Shown piece by piece: positions 1 to 8,928 of a stretch of DNA of 64,000 nucleotides. The stretch is from Microbacterium enclense (GTDB taxonomy: Bacteria > Actinomycetota > Actinomycetes > Actinomycetales > Microbacteriaceae), in contig NZ_KQ758467.1 of NCBI RefSeq assembly GCF_001456955.1, positions 542,672 through 606,671 on the forward strand, in the 5' to 3' direction. Each line of letters opens with the position of its first letter. Position 1 is the stretch's first letter. The notes below the pieces were generated by a model. It saw only the letters and a list, made by a program, of their open reading frames with translations. It searched no databases and had not been told where the DNA came from. A program made the translations under genes and the position numbers.

Positions 1-770
1 AGCAGGGTCGCGGCCAGAGGCTCCGCGAGGGTCAGGGTCGAGACCGTGACGGCGGTCAGGCGCGCCAGCCCCCAGCCGAACAGCAGATACGCGATCGTGG
101 TCGTCACCACCCCGAGCCACAGGGCGAGCGCGAGGCCGTTCGGGGTGGCCAGCCACGATGCTCCGGCGATCAGCAGCATCGGAATGCTGGCCGCGGCGGC
201 GACCCCGAAGACGGTGCCCATGACGCGCGTGGAGTCCCACCCCCTCTCGATGAGCGTCTTGCCGCACACGGTATACAGGGCGTACGACATTCCCGCTCCG
301 GCCGACGCGAGCAGCCCGCCGGGGCCGAGAGCCACCGACCCGCCGGTCACGCCCGACACGAGCACGACGCCGGCCAGGGCGATGGCGGTGGCGAGCATCC
401 ACTGCGAGGAGGGGGCACGGCGCAGGCGGACGGCATCCACGATCCCCGTCGCGATCGGCGCCGAACCCAGCGCGACCACCGTGCCGATGGCGACGCCGTT
501 CTCGCGCGTGCCGAGGAAGAACAACGGCTGGTAGGCCAGCACGCCGATCGCGCCGACGGCGATGAGCGCCGAGGTCGACGCGCGGGAGCCGCTCCGCGCA
601 CGCACGGGCGAGCGCCGCGCCAGGGCGATCAGGCCCAGGATGCCGCCTCCCACCACGATCCGCGCGGCACCGACCGCAAGCGGAGAGGCGTCGACCCCCG
701 CGAGCGCCTGCGCGGTGCCCGTCGTCGAGAAGCACAGGGCCGCGGCGAGGACGGCGAGGGCGGGAAGCAT
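1..770 (-). CDS. EamA-family (DMT) permease, C-terminus cut by window edge
   Basis: The reading frame from the ATG at 770 runs without a stop to the left edge (about 256 residues). It begins MLPALAVLAAALCFSTTGTA and consists of alternating hydrophobic helices rich in Ala, Gly and Val, about eight or nine membrane segments so far. Spacing and motifs (a first helix ending in STTGTAQAL, a later RENGVAIGTVVAL, then GMSYALYTV at the start of the second half) are those of the EamA drug/metabolite transporter superfamily, usually ten helices in two repeats. The substrate cannot be told. A 6-bp-arm palindrome lies directly upstream of the start. The last helix or two are missing only because the window ends. 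Confidence 0.85.
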   Translation of the reverse strand, partial: MLPALAVLAAALCFSTTGTAQALAGVDASPLAVGAARIVVGGGILGLIALARRSPVRARSGSRASTSALIAVGAIGVLAYQPLFFLGTRENGVAIGTVVALGSAPIATGIVDAVRLRRAPSSQWMLATAIALAGVVLVSGVTGGSVALGPGGLLASAGAGMSYALYTVCGKTLIERGWDSTRVMGTVFGVAAAASIPMLLIAGASWLATPNGLALALWLGVVTTTIAYLLFGWGLARLTAVTVSTLTLAEPLAATL

Positions 771-775
771 GGATA

Positions 776-790
776 GATTGTTACACAATC
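776..790. promoter_or_regulatory. Palindrome GATTGT-TAC-ACAATC upstream of the EamA permease
   Basis: A perfect inverted repeat with 6-bp arms and a 3-nt centre ends 5 nt before the ATG at 770. Its AT-richness stands out in this DNA and its place between start codon and probable promoter fits a repressor operator. No cognate regulator is adjacent, so the role is inferred. Confidence 0.45.
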
Positions 791-973
791 CGCTCGCTCG
801 AGGGGTGGGCGCCGCGCCACGGAGGCCTGGCGTCACACGCTCCGCCCCGAGGAAACAATGGCGGCGCGCAGTGCTGCAGGGTCCCGCAGCCAGCGTCGTC
901 GCCGTTCCGTCACCCGGCCCGCGGCACTCGACACGCGGTCAGGGGTGTCGGAGCCGGCGGGTAACGTAGGTGC

Positions 974-1909
974 ATGGCGACGACGGCGGGGCGAGGCATC
1001 CTGGCCCTCGGCGTCATCGGAGTTCTTCTCGTCTCCGGTGTCATCCTCGCCGTGGTGGTCGATCCGTTCACCCGCCAACCGATGACGGTGGGGCCCGCGA
1101 CCGAGTGGTCGGCGCGCGTCCTCCTGGTGCTCGGGGTGGCCTGGGTGGGAATCGGCATGGTGTCGGCACGCACGCGGCTCGTGCGCCGACCGGGAGCCGC
1201 GGCGGCACGCGCGACGTGGATCGCGTCGTCGAGACCCTGGCGGGCGCGGGAGTCGAGTCTCGGCCTGCTGCCGCTGGACCGCTGGCTCATGATCCTCGTC
1301 CCGGGTGGCATCCTCGTCGCCACGCGCATCGCGCAGGCTCCGCGCGACGGGCTGTGGAGCGTCGGGTTGGCGATCCTGGGGTGGCTGGTGTTCGCCGTCG
1401 CCGTGCGTCTGCTGCTCGGACGACGCTCGCCGTGGCCCATCATCGCCGCGGTCGGCGGTGCCATCGTGCTGCGCTGTGTGGTGGCTCTGGTCGCCGTGTC
1501 GCTCTCGGGGCCCGGCGGCGTCTGGCCGGAGCTGTGGTCGTCGCCCGCCCTGCGCACCCTCTACGTGACGGTGGCGTTCGCCCTGGTCGCGTGGGTGTTC
1601 GTCGTCGCGGGGTGGTCGCTGGCCGCGCAACTCGGACCCCGTCGAGCGACGGGTGTCGCGCTCGCCGGAATGGGCGTGGCCTACGCGCTGCCGGCCGCGA
1701 CGATCGCCGTCGTGGGGGCGCGCAATGCGCTGCGCTCCTGGAACGAGCAGATCGGCGTGCTGCCCTGGGACCTCGCTCGCCTGACCGGAGTGCGCGAGGG
1801 AGTGTTCCCCGTCGAGGTCGTCGCGACCACCGCGTTGATCGGCGCCATGGTCACCCTCGTCGGCATTCTGCTCGCCCTGCCGAAGCGCGCAGCCGGCCGG
1901 GTGCGCTGA
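974..1909 (+). CDS. Hypothetical multi-pass membrane protein
   Basis: 311 residues. I do not recognise the family. The first helix follows directly after the start (residues about 8-28), a second is near 40-60, then a basic cytoplasmic loop rich in Arg (about 65-95), and five or six further helices to the C-terminus, which ends in a basic tail. No catalytic motif is visible. The start is well supported: TAACGT at 962-967 lies 6 nt before the ATG, the leaderless-promoter arrangement found before many genes here. It stands alone, divergent from the EamA permease and convergent with the YccF gene. Confidence 0.75.
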   Translation: MATTAGRGILALGVIGVLLVSGVILAVVVDPFTRQPMTVGPATEWSARVLLVLGVAWVGIGMVSARTRLVRRPGAAAARATWIASSRPWRARESSLGLLPLDRWLMILVPGGILVATRIAQAPRDGLWSVGLAILGWLVFAVAVRLLLGRRSPWPIIAAVGGAIVLRCVVALVAVSLSGPGGVWPELWSSPALRTLYVTVAFALVAWVFVVAGWSLAAQLGPRRATGVALAGMGVAYALPAATIAVVGARNALRSWNEQIGVLPWDLARLTGVREGVFPVEVVATTALIGAMVTLVGILLALPKRAAGRVR

Positions 1910-2076
1910 CGCGGTTCCCCCGCGCTGTCGCCGAGGCCGCCGGCCGGGCGCTCGGCGCGAGCGATGGTCCGTCGCCGCCCGAGCGTTCCCTCACGAACAG
2001 CGCCGCGAGCGCGAGTGCTTCGCGCGCCAGCGCGGCGTCGCAGAGCCCGCCGGCCCGGCGCTCCGGGCGACGACTC

Positions 2077-2484
2077 TCAGCGCGTGAGCGTCTTGTCGAA
2101 GGGTCCGCCTCGGCGGATCTCGCGCACCTCGGTTCCGAGCGGCATGAGCGACACCGGCACGAGCTTGAAGTTCGCGATGCCGAGCGGGATGCCGATGATC
2201 GTCACGCACAGCAGCAGGCCGGTGAAGATGTGCCCCAGCGCCAGCCACCAGCCGGCGAGGACGACCCAGACGATGTTGCCGAGCAGCGAACCGAGGCCGG
2301 CCGTGGGCTTCGACACCGTCTCACGACCGAACGGCCACAGGGCGTAGACGCCGATGCGGAACGACGCGATGCCCCACGGGATCGTGATGACGAGGATGCA
2401 GAGCACCACACCCGCGGCGAGGTAGCCGAGGAAGAGCCAGAAGCCCGACAGGACCAGCCACAGGATGTTGAGGATGAGGCGCAT
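2077..2484 (-). CDS. yccF: YccF-domain inner-membrane protein
   Basis: 135 residues from the ATG at 2484. An upstream ATG at 2517 is in frame, but the family begins with the hydrophobic MRLILNILWLVLSGFWL helix. Two copies of the domain are visible, each with a helix followed by an IPWGIASFRI or IPLGIANFKL motif (about residues 35-50 and 100-115), and WPFGRETV lies between them. This internal repeat and the length match the YccF family of small membrane proteins of unknown function. It is convergent with the membrane protein to its left and has no operon partner. Confidence 0.88.
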   Translation of the reverse strand: MRLILNILWLVLSGFWLFLGYLAAGVVLCILVITIPWGIASFRIGVYALWPFGRETVSKPTAGLGSLLGNIVWVVLAGWWLALGHIFTGLLLCVTIIGIPLGIANFKLVPVSLMPLGTEVREIRRGGPFDKTLTR

Positions 2485-2623
2485 GGGTTCATCTTCGCGG
2501 CCGCGGCTGAGTGGCATCCACGGTTTGACAGGGTGCGCCTAACCGGGTGAGAAGGCGCGCGCAAGCGCCCTCTGCGTCTCGCCCGACCGGTTTAGCGTGA
2601 ACCCATCGAGGAAAGGGAACCCC

Positions 2624-3100
2624 ATGTCTGACGTCACCCGCGCCACGCCGGAACGCCGCATCCTGTCGAGCTTCAGCGACTACACGGGGGCTCAGGCCGC
2701 CGTCGATCGTCTCTCCGACGCCGGGTTCCCCGTCGAGCACACCGCCATCGTGGGACACGGCGTGCGCATCGTCGAGCAGGTGACGGGGCGTCTGACGCGG
2801 GCTCGCGCCGCGGGCCTCGGCGCCGCTTCGGGCGCGTGGTTCGGCCTGATGATCGGCGTGTTGATCGGACTGCTGAGCCCCGGGGGGTTCCTCGGGCTGC
2901 TGCTGCTGGGTCTCGTGCTGGGCGCGGTGTGGGGAGCCGTCTTCGGTTTCATCGGCCACGCCTTCACGGGCGGCCGTCGCGACTTCTCGTCGGTGCAGGG
3001 CTTCGAGGCCGAGCGGTGGGACGTGACGGTGGATGCCGAGCACTTCTCGCGCGCGCAGTCGCTGCTGTCGTCGGGCGCGGCGGGCGAAGCGCGGGCGTAG
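2624..3100 (+). CDS. General stress protein 17M-like protein with central glycine-rich membrane segment
   Basis: 158 residues from the ATG at 2624, chosen because a good ribosome site (GAGGAAAGGG) lies 8 nt upstream; an in-frame ATG at 2597 has none. Residues about 12-50 form the small alpha/beta domain seen in actinobacterial general stress proteins (SFSDYTGAQAAVDRLSDAGF, then a histidine-containing strand). Next comes a strongly hydrophobic Gly-rich hairpin (about 70-120) that probably inserts in the membrane, then a C-terminal part returning to the soluble domain (WDVTVDAEH). TAGCGT at about 2593 is a likely -10. No biochemical function is established for the family. Confidence 0.78.
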   Translation: MSDVTRATPERRILSSFSDYTGAQAAVDRLSDAGFPVEHTAIVGHGVRIVEQVTGRLTRARAAGLGAASGAWFGLMIGVLIGLLSPGGFLGLLLLGLVLGAVWGAVFGFIGHAFTGGRRDFSSVQGFEAERWDVTVDAEHFSRAQSLLSSGAAGEARA

Positions 3101-3142
3101 GTGGACACCTCGCGGGGTGCGATCGTCGTGGCCGCATCACCA

Positions 3143-3189
3143 CCCCGGCCCATCGGGGGTACCTGACGAAGAGCCCGTGCAAGACGGGC
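3143..3189. terminator. Two short hairpins between convergent genes
   Basis: CCCCG/CGGGG (3143-3147 with 3154-3158) and GCCCGT/ACGGGC (3173-3178 with 3184-3189) lie between the 3' ends of the stress-protein gene and the M16 peptidase gene. They could terminate both transcripts; neither has a clear T-run. Confidence 0.4.
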
Positions 3190-3191
3190 GT

Positions 3192-4709
3192 CTACATCGC
3201 GGCGACGAAGCGCGACTCGACCGGGATGCGCTCGTCGAGTACCTTCCGCAGGGAGCCGCTCCCTCGCCAGTCCGCCCCGTCGATGCCGATGATGCCCCCT
3301 CGTGACGAGACGAGCGTCCACGAATCCTCAGCGTCGTCGCGGCGTGCGAGCACGACCTCGCGCCAGATGATCTCGTAGGCCCCGGTCTCGGGCGCGAAGT
3401 ACGTGACGCGTTCGTCGTCGATGACGAGTCTGTGTCCGCGCAGGCCGCGGAACAGACGGGGTGAGAACACCGCCACGCCTGGACGGGACAGCTCTCTGAT
3501 TCGCTGCGCCTGCGTCAGGGTCGCGTAGAACGGGGGCTCCAGCGGGGCGGGCGCCAGCTGCAGTTCAGCGCCGAGCTTCGCGTCGTCGCCCTCGAGCGCC
3601 GTGACCTCCACCGAGACGAGCAGGGTGGGCATCGACGCGCTGAGGACCGTCGCGAGGGCCGCTTCGGAGACGGTCGACGGATCGATCGGCGTCCGGCCTG
3701 GTCGCGACGTGCCACGGAGGACGGCGACGGCGTGCGAGAGCAGGCCCTCCGCCCTGGCCTCGGGGTCACGGAAGGCGGCGCGCCAGTCCTCCTCGGCTTC
3801 TCGCCGAGCCTCGGGATCGACCCCGGACGACGTGATGCGGCGCAGGATCTCACAGGCGGCTGCTGCGACTTCGGCGGCCTTCTCGGCCGGGACTTCGAGG
3901 TGGAATGCGGCGAACAACGCCGTCGTGCTCCAGTCGCCGACGAAGACGTCGACGGCATAGACGAGGTGGCGCTCGTGCCGCAACTCGTTCATCAGCGTGT
4001 TCTGGATGCCGGCGATCGCTAGGGTCAAAGCCTCGGATGGGCCGCCTTGCATGAGCAGGGACAGCGTCACCCCCGGCCCGACGGACGCGGTGTAGCCGGA
4101 GAGTCCGGTGTCGGTGCAGGGGTCGCGATCCAGCGAGCCGTGGAGGGAGGGTGCCGGCAGGCTCACATCGATGGTGCCCGCTTCCAGGCCCGTCACGACG
4201 ACGGCCGCGTTTTCGCGGTGCAACCAACGTCGGACGAAGTCGACGACCTCTTCGACTCCGTGCGCGGTGTGTGCCGGCGCGCCGAGGTCGAGGAGACCCA
4301 GACCCTTCGCGCCGAATCGCTCGCTGAGCGCCCCGAGGCCCGGGTGCGAGTGGCCCTCGCCCAACTCGACGGCGATCACCTTCTGCTGTGCGACGATCTC
4401 GTCGGGCGTGATCGAGGAGAGCGTGCTGATCGCCCGCGCCGCATCGCGCAGGAAACGTACGACCAAGTCGGCGTCTCCGCGCGCGACGAAGGCGATCGAG
4501 TCGTCACTCGTGAAGGCGTTCACGCTTTGCCCGCGCGCACGGGCGCGGTCCATCACGAGGTGCTCGACGAGGTGGGCGAGTCCTGCCGAGCGTGGCGTCT
4601 CATCGCGGCGCCCGACGGCGAAGACGAGCGCGCCGCTGACCAGGGGAGAATCGGGAAGAGAGAAGACGGGGATTCCGTCGTGAGAGGTGAGTTCGTACTC
4701 GGCGGCCAT
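3192..4709 (-). CDS. M16-family (insulinase-like) zinc peptidase with C-terminal extension
   Basis: 505 residues. The inverted zinc motif HxxEH is present as HLVEH at residues 46-50, and glutamates at 115 and 118 lie at the distance expected for the third zinc ligand, so the active site looks intact. Residues 1 to about 400 cover the two alpha/beta halves of an M16 peptidase. The last about 100 residues (from RLFRGLRGHRL) resemble a small beta-rich PH-like domain and are unusual. No second, inactive M16 partner gene lies nearby, although family members often work in pairs. The GAAGGGA ribosome site supports the ATG at 4709. It is divergent from pcrA. Substrate unknown; a role in peptide maturation is possible but unsupported. 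Confidence 0.82.
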   Translation of the reverse strand: MAAEYELTSHDGIPVFSLPDSPLVSGALVFAVGRRDETPRSAGLAHLVEHLVMDRARARGQSVNAFTSDDSIAFVARGDADLVVRFLRDAARAISTLSSITPDEIVAQQKVIAVELGEGHSHPGLGALSERFGAKGLGLLDLGAPAHTAHGVEEVVDFVRRWLHRENAAVVVTGLEAGTIDVSLPAPSLHGSLDRDPCTDTGLSGYTASVGPGVTLSLLMQGGPSEALTLAIAGIQNTLMNELRHERHLVYAVDVFVGDWSTTALFAAFHLEVPAEKAAEVAAAACEILRRITSSGVDPEARREAEEDWRAAFRDPEARAEGLLSHAVAVLRGTSRPGRTPIDPSTVSEAALATVLSASMPTLLVSVEVTALEGDDAKLGAELQLAPAPLEPPFYATLTQAQRIRELSRPGVAVFSPRLFRGLRGHRLVIDDERVTYFAPETGAYEIIWREVVLARRDDAEDSWTLVSSRGGIIGIDGADWRGSGSLRKVLDERIPVESRFVAAM

Positions 4710-4803
4710 CGCGCGATCCCTTCGTCCTCGTCACCGTAGCGGAAGTGCCCCACGCCGCCCGCCGGGGCCGATGTCGGAGGCCCCGCTTAGACTTGACCCC
4801 GCC

Positions 4804-7254
4804 ATGACCGACGCCTCCACGCCCCTCATCGTCGGCGGTCCCGCACCGTCGGACGCCCGCCCCGACGCCGACCTCCTGCAGGGTCTGAACGGTCCTCAGC
4901 GCGAGGCCGTCACCTACCGCGGGCAGGCTCTGCTCATCGTCGCGGGCGCGGGCTCGGGCAAGACGAGCGTGCTCACGCGACGCATCGCGTCGCTGCTGCG
5001 CACGCGCGAGGCGTACCCGAGCCAGATCCTCGCCATCACCTTCACCAACAAGGCAGCGGGCGAGATGCGGGAGCGCGTGCACCAGCTCATCGGCCAGAAG
5101 GCCGACGGCATGTGGATCTCGACGTTCCACTCCGCATGCGTGCGCATCCTCCGCCGCGAGGCCGAGCAGTTCGGGTTCACCAAGGCGTTCACCATCTACG
5201 ACTCCGGCGATTCGCGCGCCCTGATCAAGCGCCTCGTCAAAGAGCACGAGGGCGACTCATTCGGGCTGACCCCGGCGGGCACGCAGAGCCGCATCTCGAA
5301 GCTGAAGAACGAACTGGCCGATGCCGAGTCCTACGCGCGGTCGGCGAACATGAGCGATCCGGCCGAGCGCGTCTTCGTCGAGATCTTCTCCTCGTACCAG
5401 CGAGAGCTCCAGCGGGCCAACGCCTTCGACTTCGACGACCTCATCGCCCAGACCGTCTATCTGTTCCGCGCGTTCCCTCAGGTGGCCGACGTCTACCGCA
5501 AGCGGTTCCGCCACATCCTGGTCGACGAGTACCAAGACACCAACCACGCGCAGTACGCGCTCATCCACGAGCTGACGCGGCCGATCGGCTCCGACGCCGA
5601 GCCGTTCTCGTCGGGCGGCATGATGATCTTCGACGCCGACCCTTCGACAGGCTCAGGGGACTACGAGGGTGCCGCATCCCTCACCGTCGTCGGCGACTCC
5701 GACCAGTCGATCTACGCGTTCCGCGGCGCCGACATCCGCAACATCAGCGAGTTCGAGCGCGACTACCCGGGCGCCAAGGTCGTGCTGCTCGAGCAGAACT
5801 ACCGCTCCACGCAGAACATCCTGTCGGCCGCCAACGCGGTCATCGCGAACAACTTCGACCGCAAAGACAAGAAGCTGTGGACCGACGTCGGCGCGGGCGA
5901 CCCCATCATCGGCTTCACCGGCTACTCGCAACACGACGAGGCCCAGTTCGTCGCCGACGAGATCGAGGCGCTGCACAAGAAGGGCGTCGACTACTCCGGC
6001 GTCGCCGTGTTCTACCGCACCAACTCGCAGTCCCGTGCGCTGGAAGAGATCTTTATCCGCTCGGCCGTGCCCTACAAGATCATGGGCGGCACCAAGTTCT
6101 ACGAGCGCGCCGAGATCAAAGACGCCCTCGCCTACCTCGTCGCCGTCGCCAACCCCGCCGACGGCATGGCCGTGCGTCGCATCCTGAACCGCCCGCGCCG
6201 CGGTATCGGCGACGTCACCGAGACCGCCATCGCCCGCTACGCCGCCGAGCACGGCATCACCTTCCGCGACGCCCTCGCCAACTCGGCGCAGCTCGGCGTG
6301 GGCCCCAAGCTGCAGAAGGCCATCGATCAGCTCGACGCGGTGCTCACCGAGGCCACGGCCGTCATGCTCCCGGCATCCGGAGAGCTCGCTCCGTCCACGT
6401 CGGTCACCGAGGGGCTCACCCTGCTGCTGAACAAGAGCGGCTACTTCGACGCCCTGCGCGCCAGCAAAGACCCGCAAGACGAAGCGCGGCTCGAGAACCT
6501 CGACGAGCTCGTCGCCGTGACCCGCGAGTTCGCGCGCAACAACCCCGAGGGCACGATCATCGACTTCCTCACCGAGGTGACTCTCGTGGCCGATGCCGAC
6601 GACCTCGACGACGCGTCGGGTTCCGTGTCGCTCATGACCCTGCACACCGCCAAGGGCCTCGAGTACGACGCGGTGTTCCTCACCGGTGTCGAAGAAGACC
6701 TGCTGCCGCACCGCATCTCGGCGAACGAGCCGGGCGGTCCGCAAGAAGAGCGTCGCCTGTTCTACGTCGGCATCACCCGCGCTCGCAAGCGCCTGCACGT
6801 CTCGCTCGCCATGACCCGTGCGCAGTTCGGCGAGGTCACCGTCGCGATGCCGAGCCGGTTCCTGCAAGAGATCCCCGCCGACCTCATCGACTGGCGCCAG
6901 TCGCCGGGCGACGTCAACGGCCGCGGCGGGTCGCAATCGCGTGCGCTGAATGCGCGCGGTCGACGCCCCGGACAACCCGGGGGCGGCGGCAACCGTTACG
7001 GCGACGACCTCGTGCCGCTGCCCAAGCGCGCACCCGCCGACCCGAGCAAGTTCCCCAACCGCATCCCCGCGAAGGTGCGCGACAACGGCGACATGGTACT
7101 CGCGTCGGGTGACCGCATCCGCCACGACGACTTCGGCGAAGGGCGTGTGGATGCCGTGACGGGCGAGGGTGCGAAGCGTGTGGCGCACGTGCGTTTCGAC
7201 ACGGTCGGACCGAAGAAGCTGCTGGTCAAGATCGCACCGATCGCGAAGCTCTGA
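4804..7254 (+). CDS. pcrA: ATP-dependent DNA helicase PcrA/UvrD
   Basis: 816 residues. This superfamily 1A 3'-5' helicase acts in excision repair and replication restart. Walker A (AGAGSGKT) is near residue 50, the DEYQDT Walker B near 240, motif III GDSDQSIYAFRGAD follows at about 300, then QNYRSTQNI, GLEYDAVFLTGVEE and the VGITRARKRL motif VI. The C-terminal about 60 residues carry the Tudor-like module typical of PcrA (GDRIRHDDFGEGRV). The start at 4804 is chosen because the protein is then colinear with the family; TAGACT at 4788-4793 is a plausible -10. Odd: residues about 272-290, just before motif III, hold an inserted loop containing PSTGSG, encoded by a dispersed repeat (see 5640-5660). 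Confidence 0.97.
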   Translation: MTDASTPLIVGGPAPSDARPDADLLQGLNGPQREAVTYRGQALLIVAGAGSGKTSVLTRRIASLLRTREAYPSQILAITFTNKAAGEMRERVHQLIGQKADGMWISTFHSACVRILRREAEQFGFTKAFTIYDSGDSRALIKRLVKEHEGDSFGLTPAGTQSRISKLKNELADAESYARSANMSDPAERVFVEIFSSYQRELQRANAFDFDDLIAQTVYLFRAFPQVADVYRKRFRHILVDEYQDTNHAQYALIHELTRPIGSDAEPFSSGGMMIFDADPSTGSGDYEGAASLTVVGDSDQSIYAFRGADIRNISEFERDYPGAKVVLLEQNYRSTQNILSAANAVIANNFDRKDKKLWTDVGAGDPIIGFTGYSQHDEAQFVADEIEALHKKGVDYSGVAVFYRTNSQSRALEEIFIRSAVPYKIMGGTKFYERAEIKDALAYLVAVANPADGMAVRRILNRPRRGIGDVTETAIARYAAEHGITFRDALANSAQLGVGPKLQKAIDQLDAVLTEATAVMLPASGELAPSTSVTEGLTLLLNKSGYFDALRASKDPQDEARLENLDELVAVTREFARNNPEGTIIDFLTEVTLVADADDLDDASGSVSLMTLHTAKGLEYDAVFLTGVEEDLLPHRISANEPGGPQEERRLFYVGITRARKRLHVSLAMTRAQFGEVTVAMPSRFLQEIPADLIDWRQSPGDVNGRGGSQSRALNARGRRPGQPGGGGNRYGDDLVPLPKRAPADPSKFPNRIPAKVRDNGDMVLASGDRIRHDDFGEGRVDAVTGEGAKRVAHVRFDTVGPKKLLVKIAPIAKL
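5640..5660 (+). repeat. Dispersed 20-bp repeat inside pcrA (encodes PSTGSG)
   Basis: The sequence CCCTTCGACAGGCTCAGGGG encodes PSTGSG (residues 280-285 of PcrA). The same core lies in the acyl-CoA dehydrogenase gene (17490-17510), in the same frame and sense, and a variant is intergenic at 34291-34310. The codons CCT, ACA and TCA are otherwise rare here, a sign of insertion. Confidence 0.85.
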
Positions 7255-7300
7255 GGCACGTGAGGCCGGTCGGGTGAAACGCCCCGGCTAGGCTTGCCCA

Positions 7301-8416
7301 ATGGCTCTCTTCTCGCGCCGCAAGAAGTCCGACTCCGACGACGCATCGGCCGACCGGCCCGACACCACGATCGAACCGGGCGAGCAGCCCGTCGACCCCG
7401 CCGGCCCGAGCGACGCCGCTCCGGCGACCGACACGGGTGATGCGGCGGAAGCCCCCGCCGCGGAGGCGACACCGACGGTCGGCATCTCGATGTCGTCGTT
7501 CCGCGGTGTCGGCGCCGCGCCCGAAACCCCGGCCGAGGCCTCGGCCCCGCCGGTCGCTGCACGTCCGTCGGCGCGGCAGCCCGGCGCGATGGTCGCGCCC
7601 GAAGCGCCCGAGACGATGCCCGGTCTGCGCGACAACGTGCTGCTCAGCAACGCCCTCGCCGAGATCGAGGGCACGGCCGAGCCCGCGCAGCTGCTCAACG
7701 TCGCGCGTCAGCTGCTGCAGGGACACGTCTTCCTCCGCGTCAAGGGCAACGCCCGGGCGCTGATGGAAGAGGGGAAAGACCTGCCTCTCGCCGTCGCCAA
7801 CAACGGCGACGAACAGCTCGTGCTCGGCTACAGCGGCGGCATGGCCCTGCGTGCCAGCGTCGACGCCGACGGCGACCTCGACACGTCGGCGATGGCGCAG
7901 CCCGTGCTCGCGCTGCTGCGCCACATCATCGACGGCCCCTACGCCGGCATCGTGCTCAACCCCGCCGCCGCGAACGGGCGAGCGGTGCTGCCCAAGGCGC
8001 TGCTCGAGCGCATGGTGGCCGAGGTCGACCCGCAGCTGCGCATCAAGACGGCCCTGTGCGACGAGCGCACGGATGCCACGGCCTCCACCGTCGTCGACGC
8101 CATCGTCGATGACGCGCCGATGTGGATCGCCGTCAACCAGACCGAAGAGGGCGGCCCCATGGGGGTCGCCGAGTCGCGCGCGGCGACGGGTGAGCGCTTC
8201 CTCGAGGTGTTCTCGCACCCGCTCGAACTCCTCGCGCTCGGCCGGGGCGACCAGCCGCTGCCGATCCGCAAGATCCAGTTGGCCAAGGCGCTGGCACAGG
8301 ATGCCGGGCTCACCGGCATCCTGATCGACGCGGCGGGTCCGTGGATCCGGCTCGACCGCGACGAGCTCGCTCCGGTCATCGCCCTCGCCGCCGAGGAGGC
8401 TGCGCCGACGGCCTGA
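7301..8416 (+). CDS. SseB-family protein with Pro/Ala-rich N-terminal linker
   Basis: 371 residues. Residues 1-105 are a low-complexity acidic then Ala/Pro-rich segment after a basic start (MALFSRRKK). The SseB N-terminal domain runs from about 110 to 235 (RVKGNARALMEEGKDLPLAV, LVLGYSGG) and the SseB C-terminal domain from about 250 to 365 (RIKTALCDERTDATAS). Actinobacterial homologues are common and their function is unknown; SseB was named in enterobacteria for an effect on serine sensitivity. TAGGCT at 7289-7294 lies 6 nt before the ATG (leaderless). A strong terminator follows 14 nt after the stop. Confidence 0.85.
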   Translation: MALFSRRKKSDSDDASADRPDTTIEPGEQPVDPAGPSDAAPATDTGDAAEAPAAEATPTVGISMSSFRGVGAAPETPAEASAPPVAARPSARQPGAMVAPEAPETMPGLRDNVLLSNALAEIEGTAEPAQLLNVARQLLQGHVFLRVKGNARALMEEGKDLPLAVANNGDEQLVLGYSGGMALRASVDADGDLDTSAMAQPVLALLRHIIDGPYAGIVLNPAAANGRAVLPKALLERMVAEVDPQLRIKTALCDERTDATASTVVDAIVDDAPMWIAVNQTEEGGPMGVAESRAATGERFLEVFSHPLELLALGRGDQPLPIRKIQLAKALAQDAGLTGILIDAAGPWIRLDRDELAPVIALAAEEAAPTA

Positions 8417-8429
8417 CTATCCGGACGAT

Positions 8430-8464
8430 CGACGGGCCGCTCCCCCGAAGGGAGCGGCCCGTCG
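8430..8464 (+). terminator. Rho-independent-type terminator after the SseB gene
   Basis: A perfect 15-bp stem (8430-8444 with 8450-8464) with a 5-nt CCGAA loop directly follows the SseB stop codon. There is no T-run, as is usual in high-GC actinobacteria. Confidence 0.85.
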
Positions 8465-8862
8465 CGGTTCGGGCTGCGGGTGTCGATCGGTGAGTCGCGG
8501 TCGGCTGGGCCGGGAGAGTGCCGCGGTTGGTCGGCGGGAGGGTGCTGCGGTTGGTTGGCCTGGGATGGGGCCGCGGTTGGTTGGCGCGGGAGGGTGCCGC
8601 GCTCCGGAGTTATGGTGCGCCTGGGGCGGAGACGACGTTTGCGCTCGCTGTCACCGCCAGAGTTTCCGGAGTCCGGCACGCCCGCCGCGGTTCGGGCTGC
8701 GGGTGTCGGGCGGGGAGGCGCGGTCGGCCGGCCCGGGATGGTGCCGCGGTTGGTTGGCGCGGAATGGTGCCGCGCTCCGGAGTTATGGTGCGCCTGGGGC
8801 GGAGACAACGTTTGCGCTCGCTGTCACCGCCAGAGTTTCCGGAGTCCGGCACGCCCGCCGCT
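8465..8862. repeat. Intergenic direct duplication with an internal 27-bp tandem array
   Basis: The 512-bp gap between the SseB and DUF1684 genes holds two copies of one element. The best-conserved part is 8595-8686 and 8768-8859: 92 bp with one mismatch, offset 173 bp. Both copies are preceded by a GCGGTTCGGGCTGCGGGTGTCG block (from 8464 and 8687). In the left copy three tandem units of about 27 bp (core CGCGGTTGGTTGGC) lie between about 8515 and 8595. Each long copy also has CTCCGGAG and TTTCCGGAG palindromic pieces resembling the element at 21.5 kb. I see no convincing gene in it. Confidence 0.8.
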
Positions 8863-8928
8863 CGCTCGGCGTCGCGGAGCCGGCACCGCGCCGCCACCGC
8901 CTGAGACCTCGATGCGTCAGCGTGCGCG

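Noticed and set aside
970..2550. A 526-codon plus-strand open frame across the first two membrane-protein genes
   Set aside because: It shadows genes that show helices and promoters in other frames; the product is mostly Arg-rich low-complexity sequence.
8430..8464. Riboswitch or attenuator in the 15-bp stem after the SseB gene
   Set aside because: It follows a stop codon and is not before a same-strand gene, so a plain terminator explains it.
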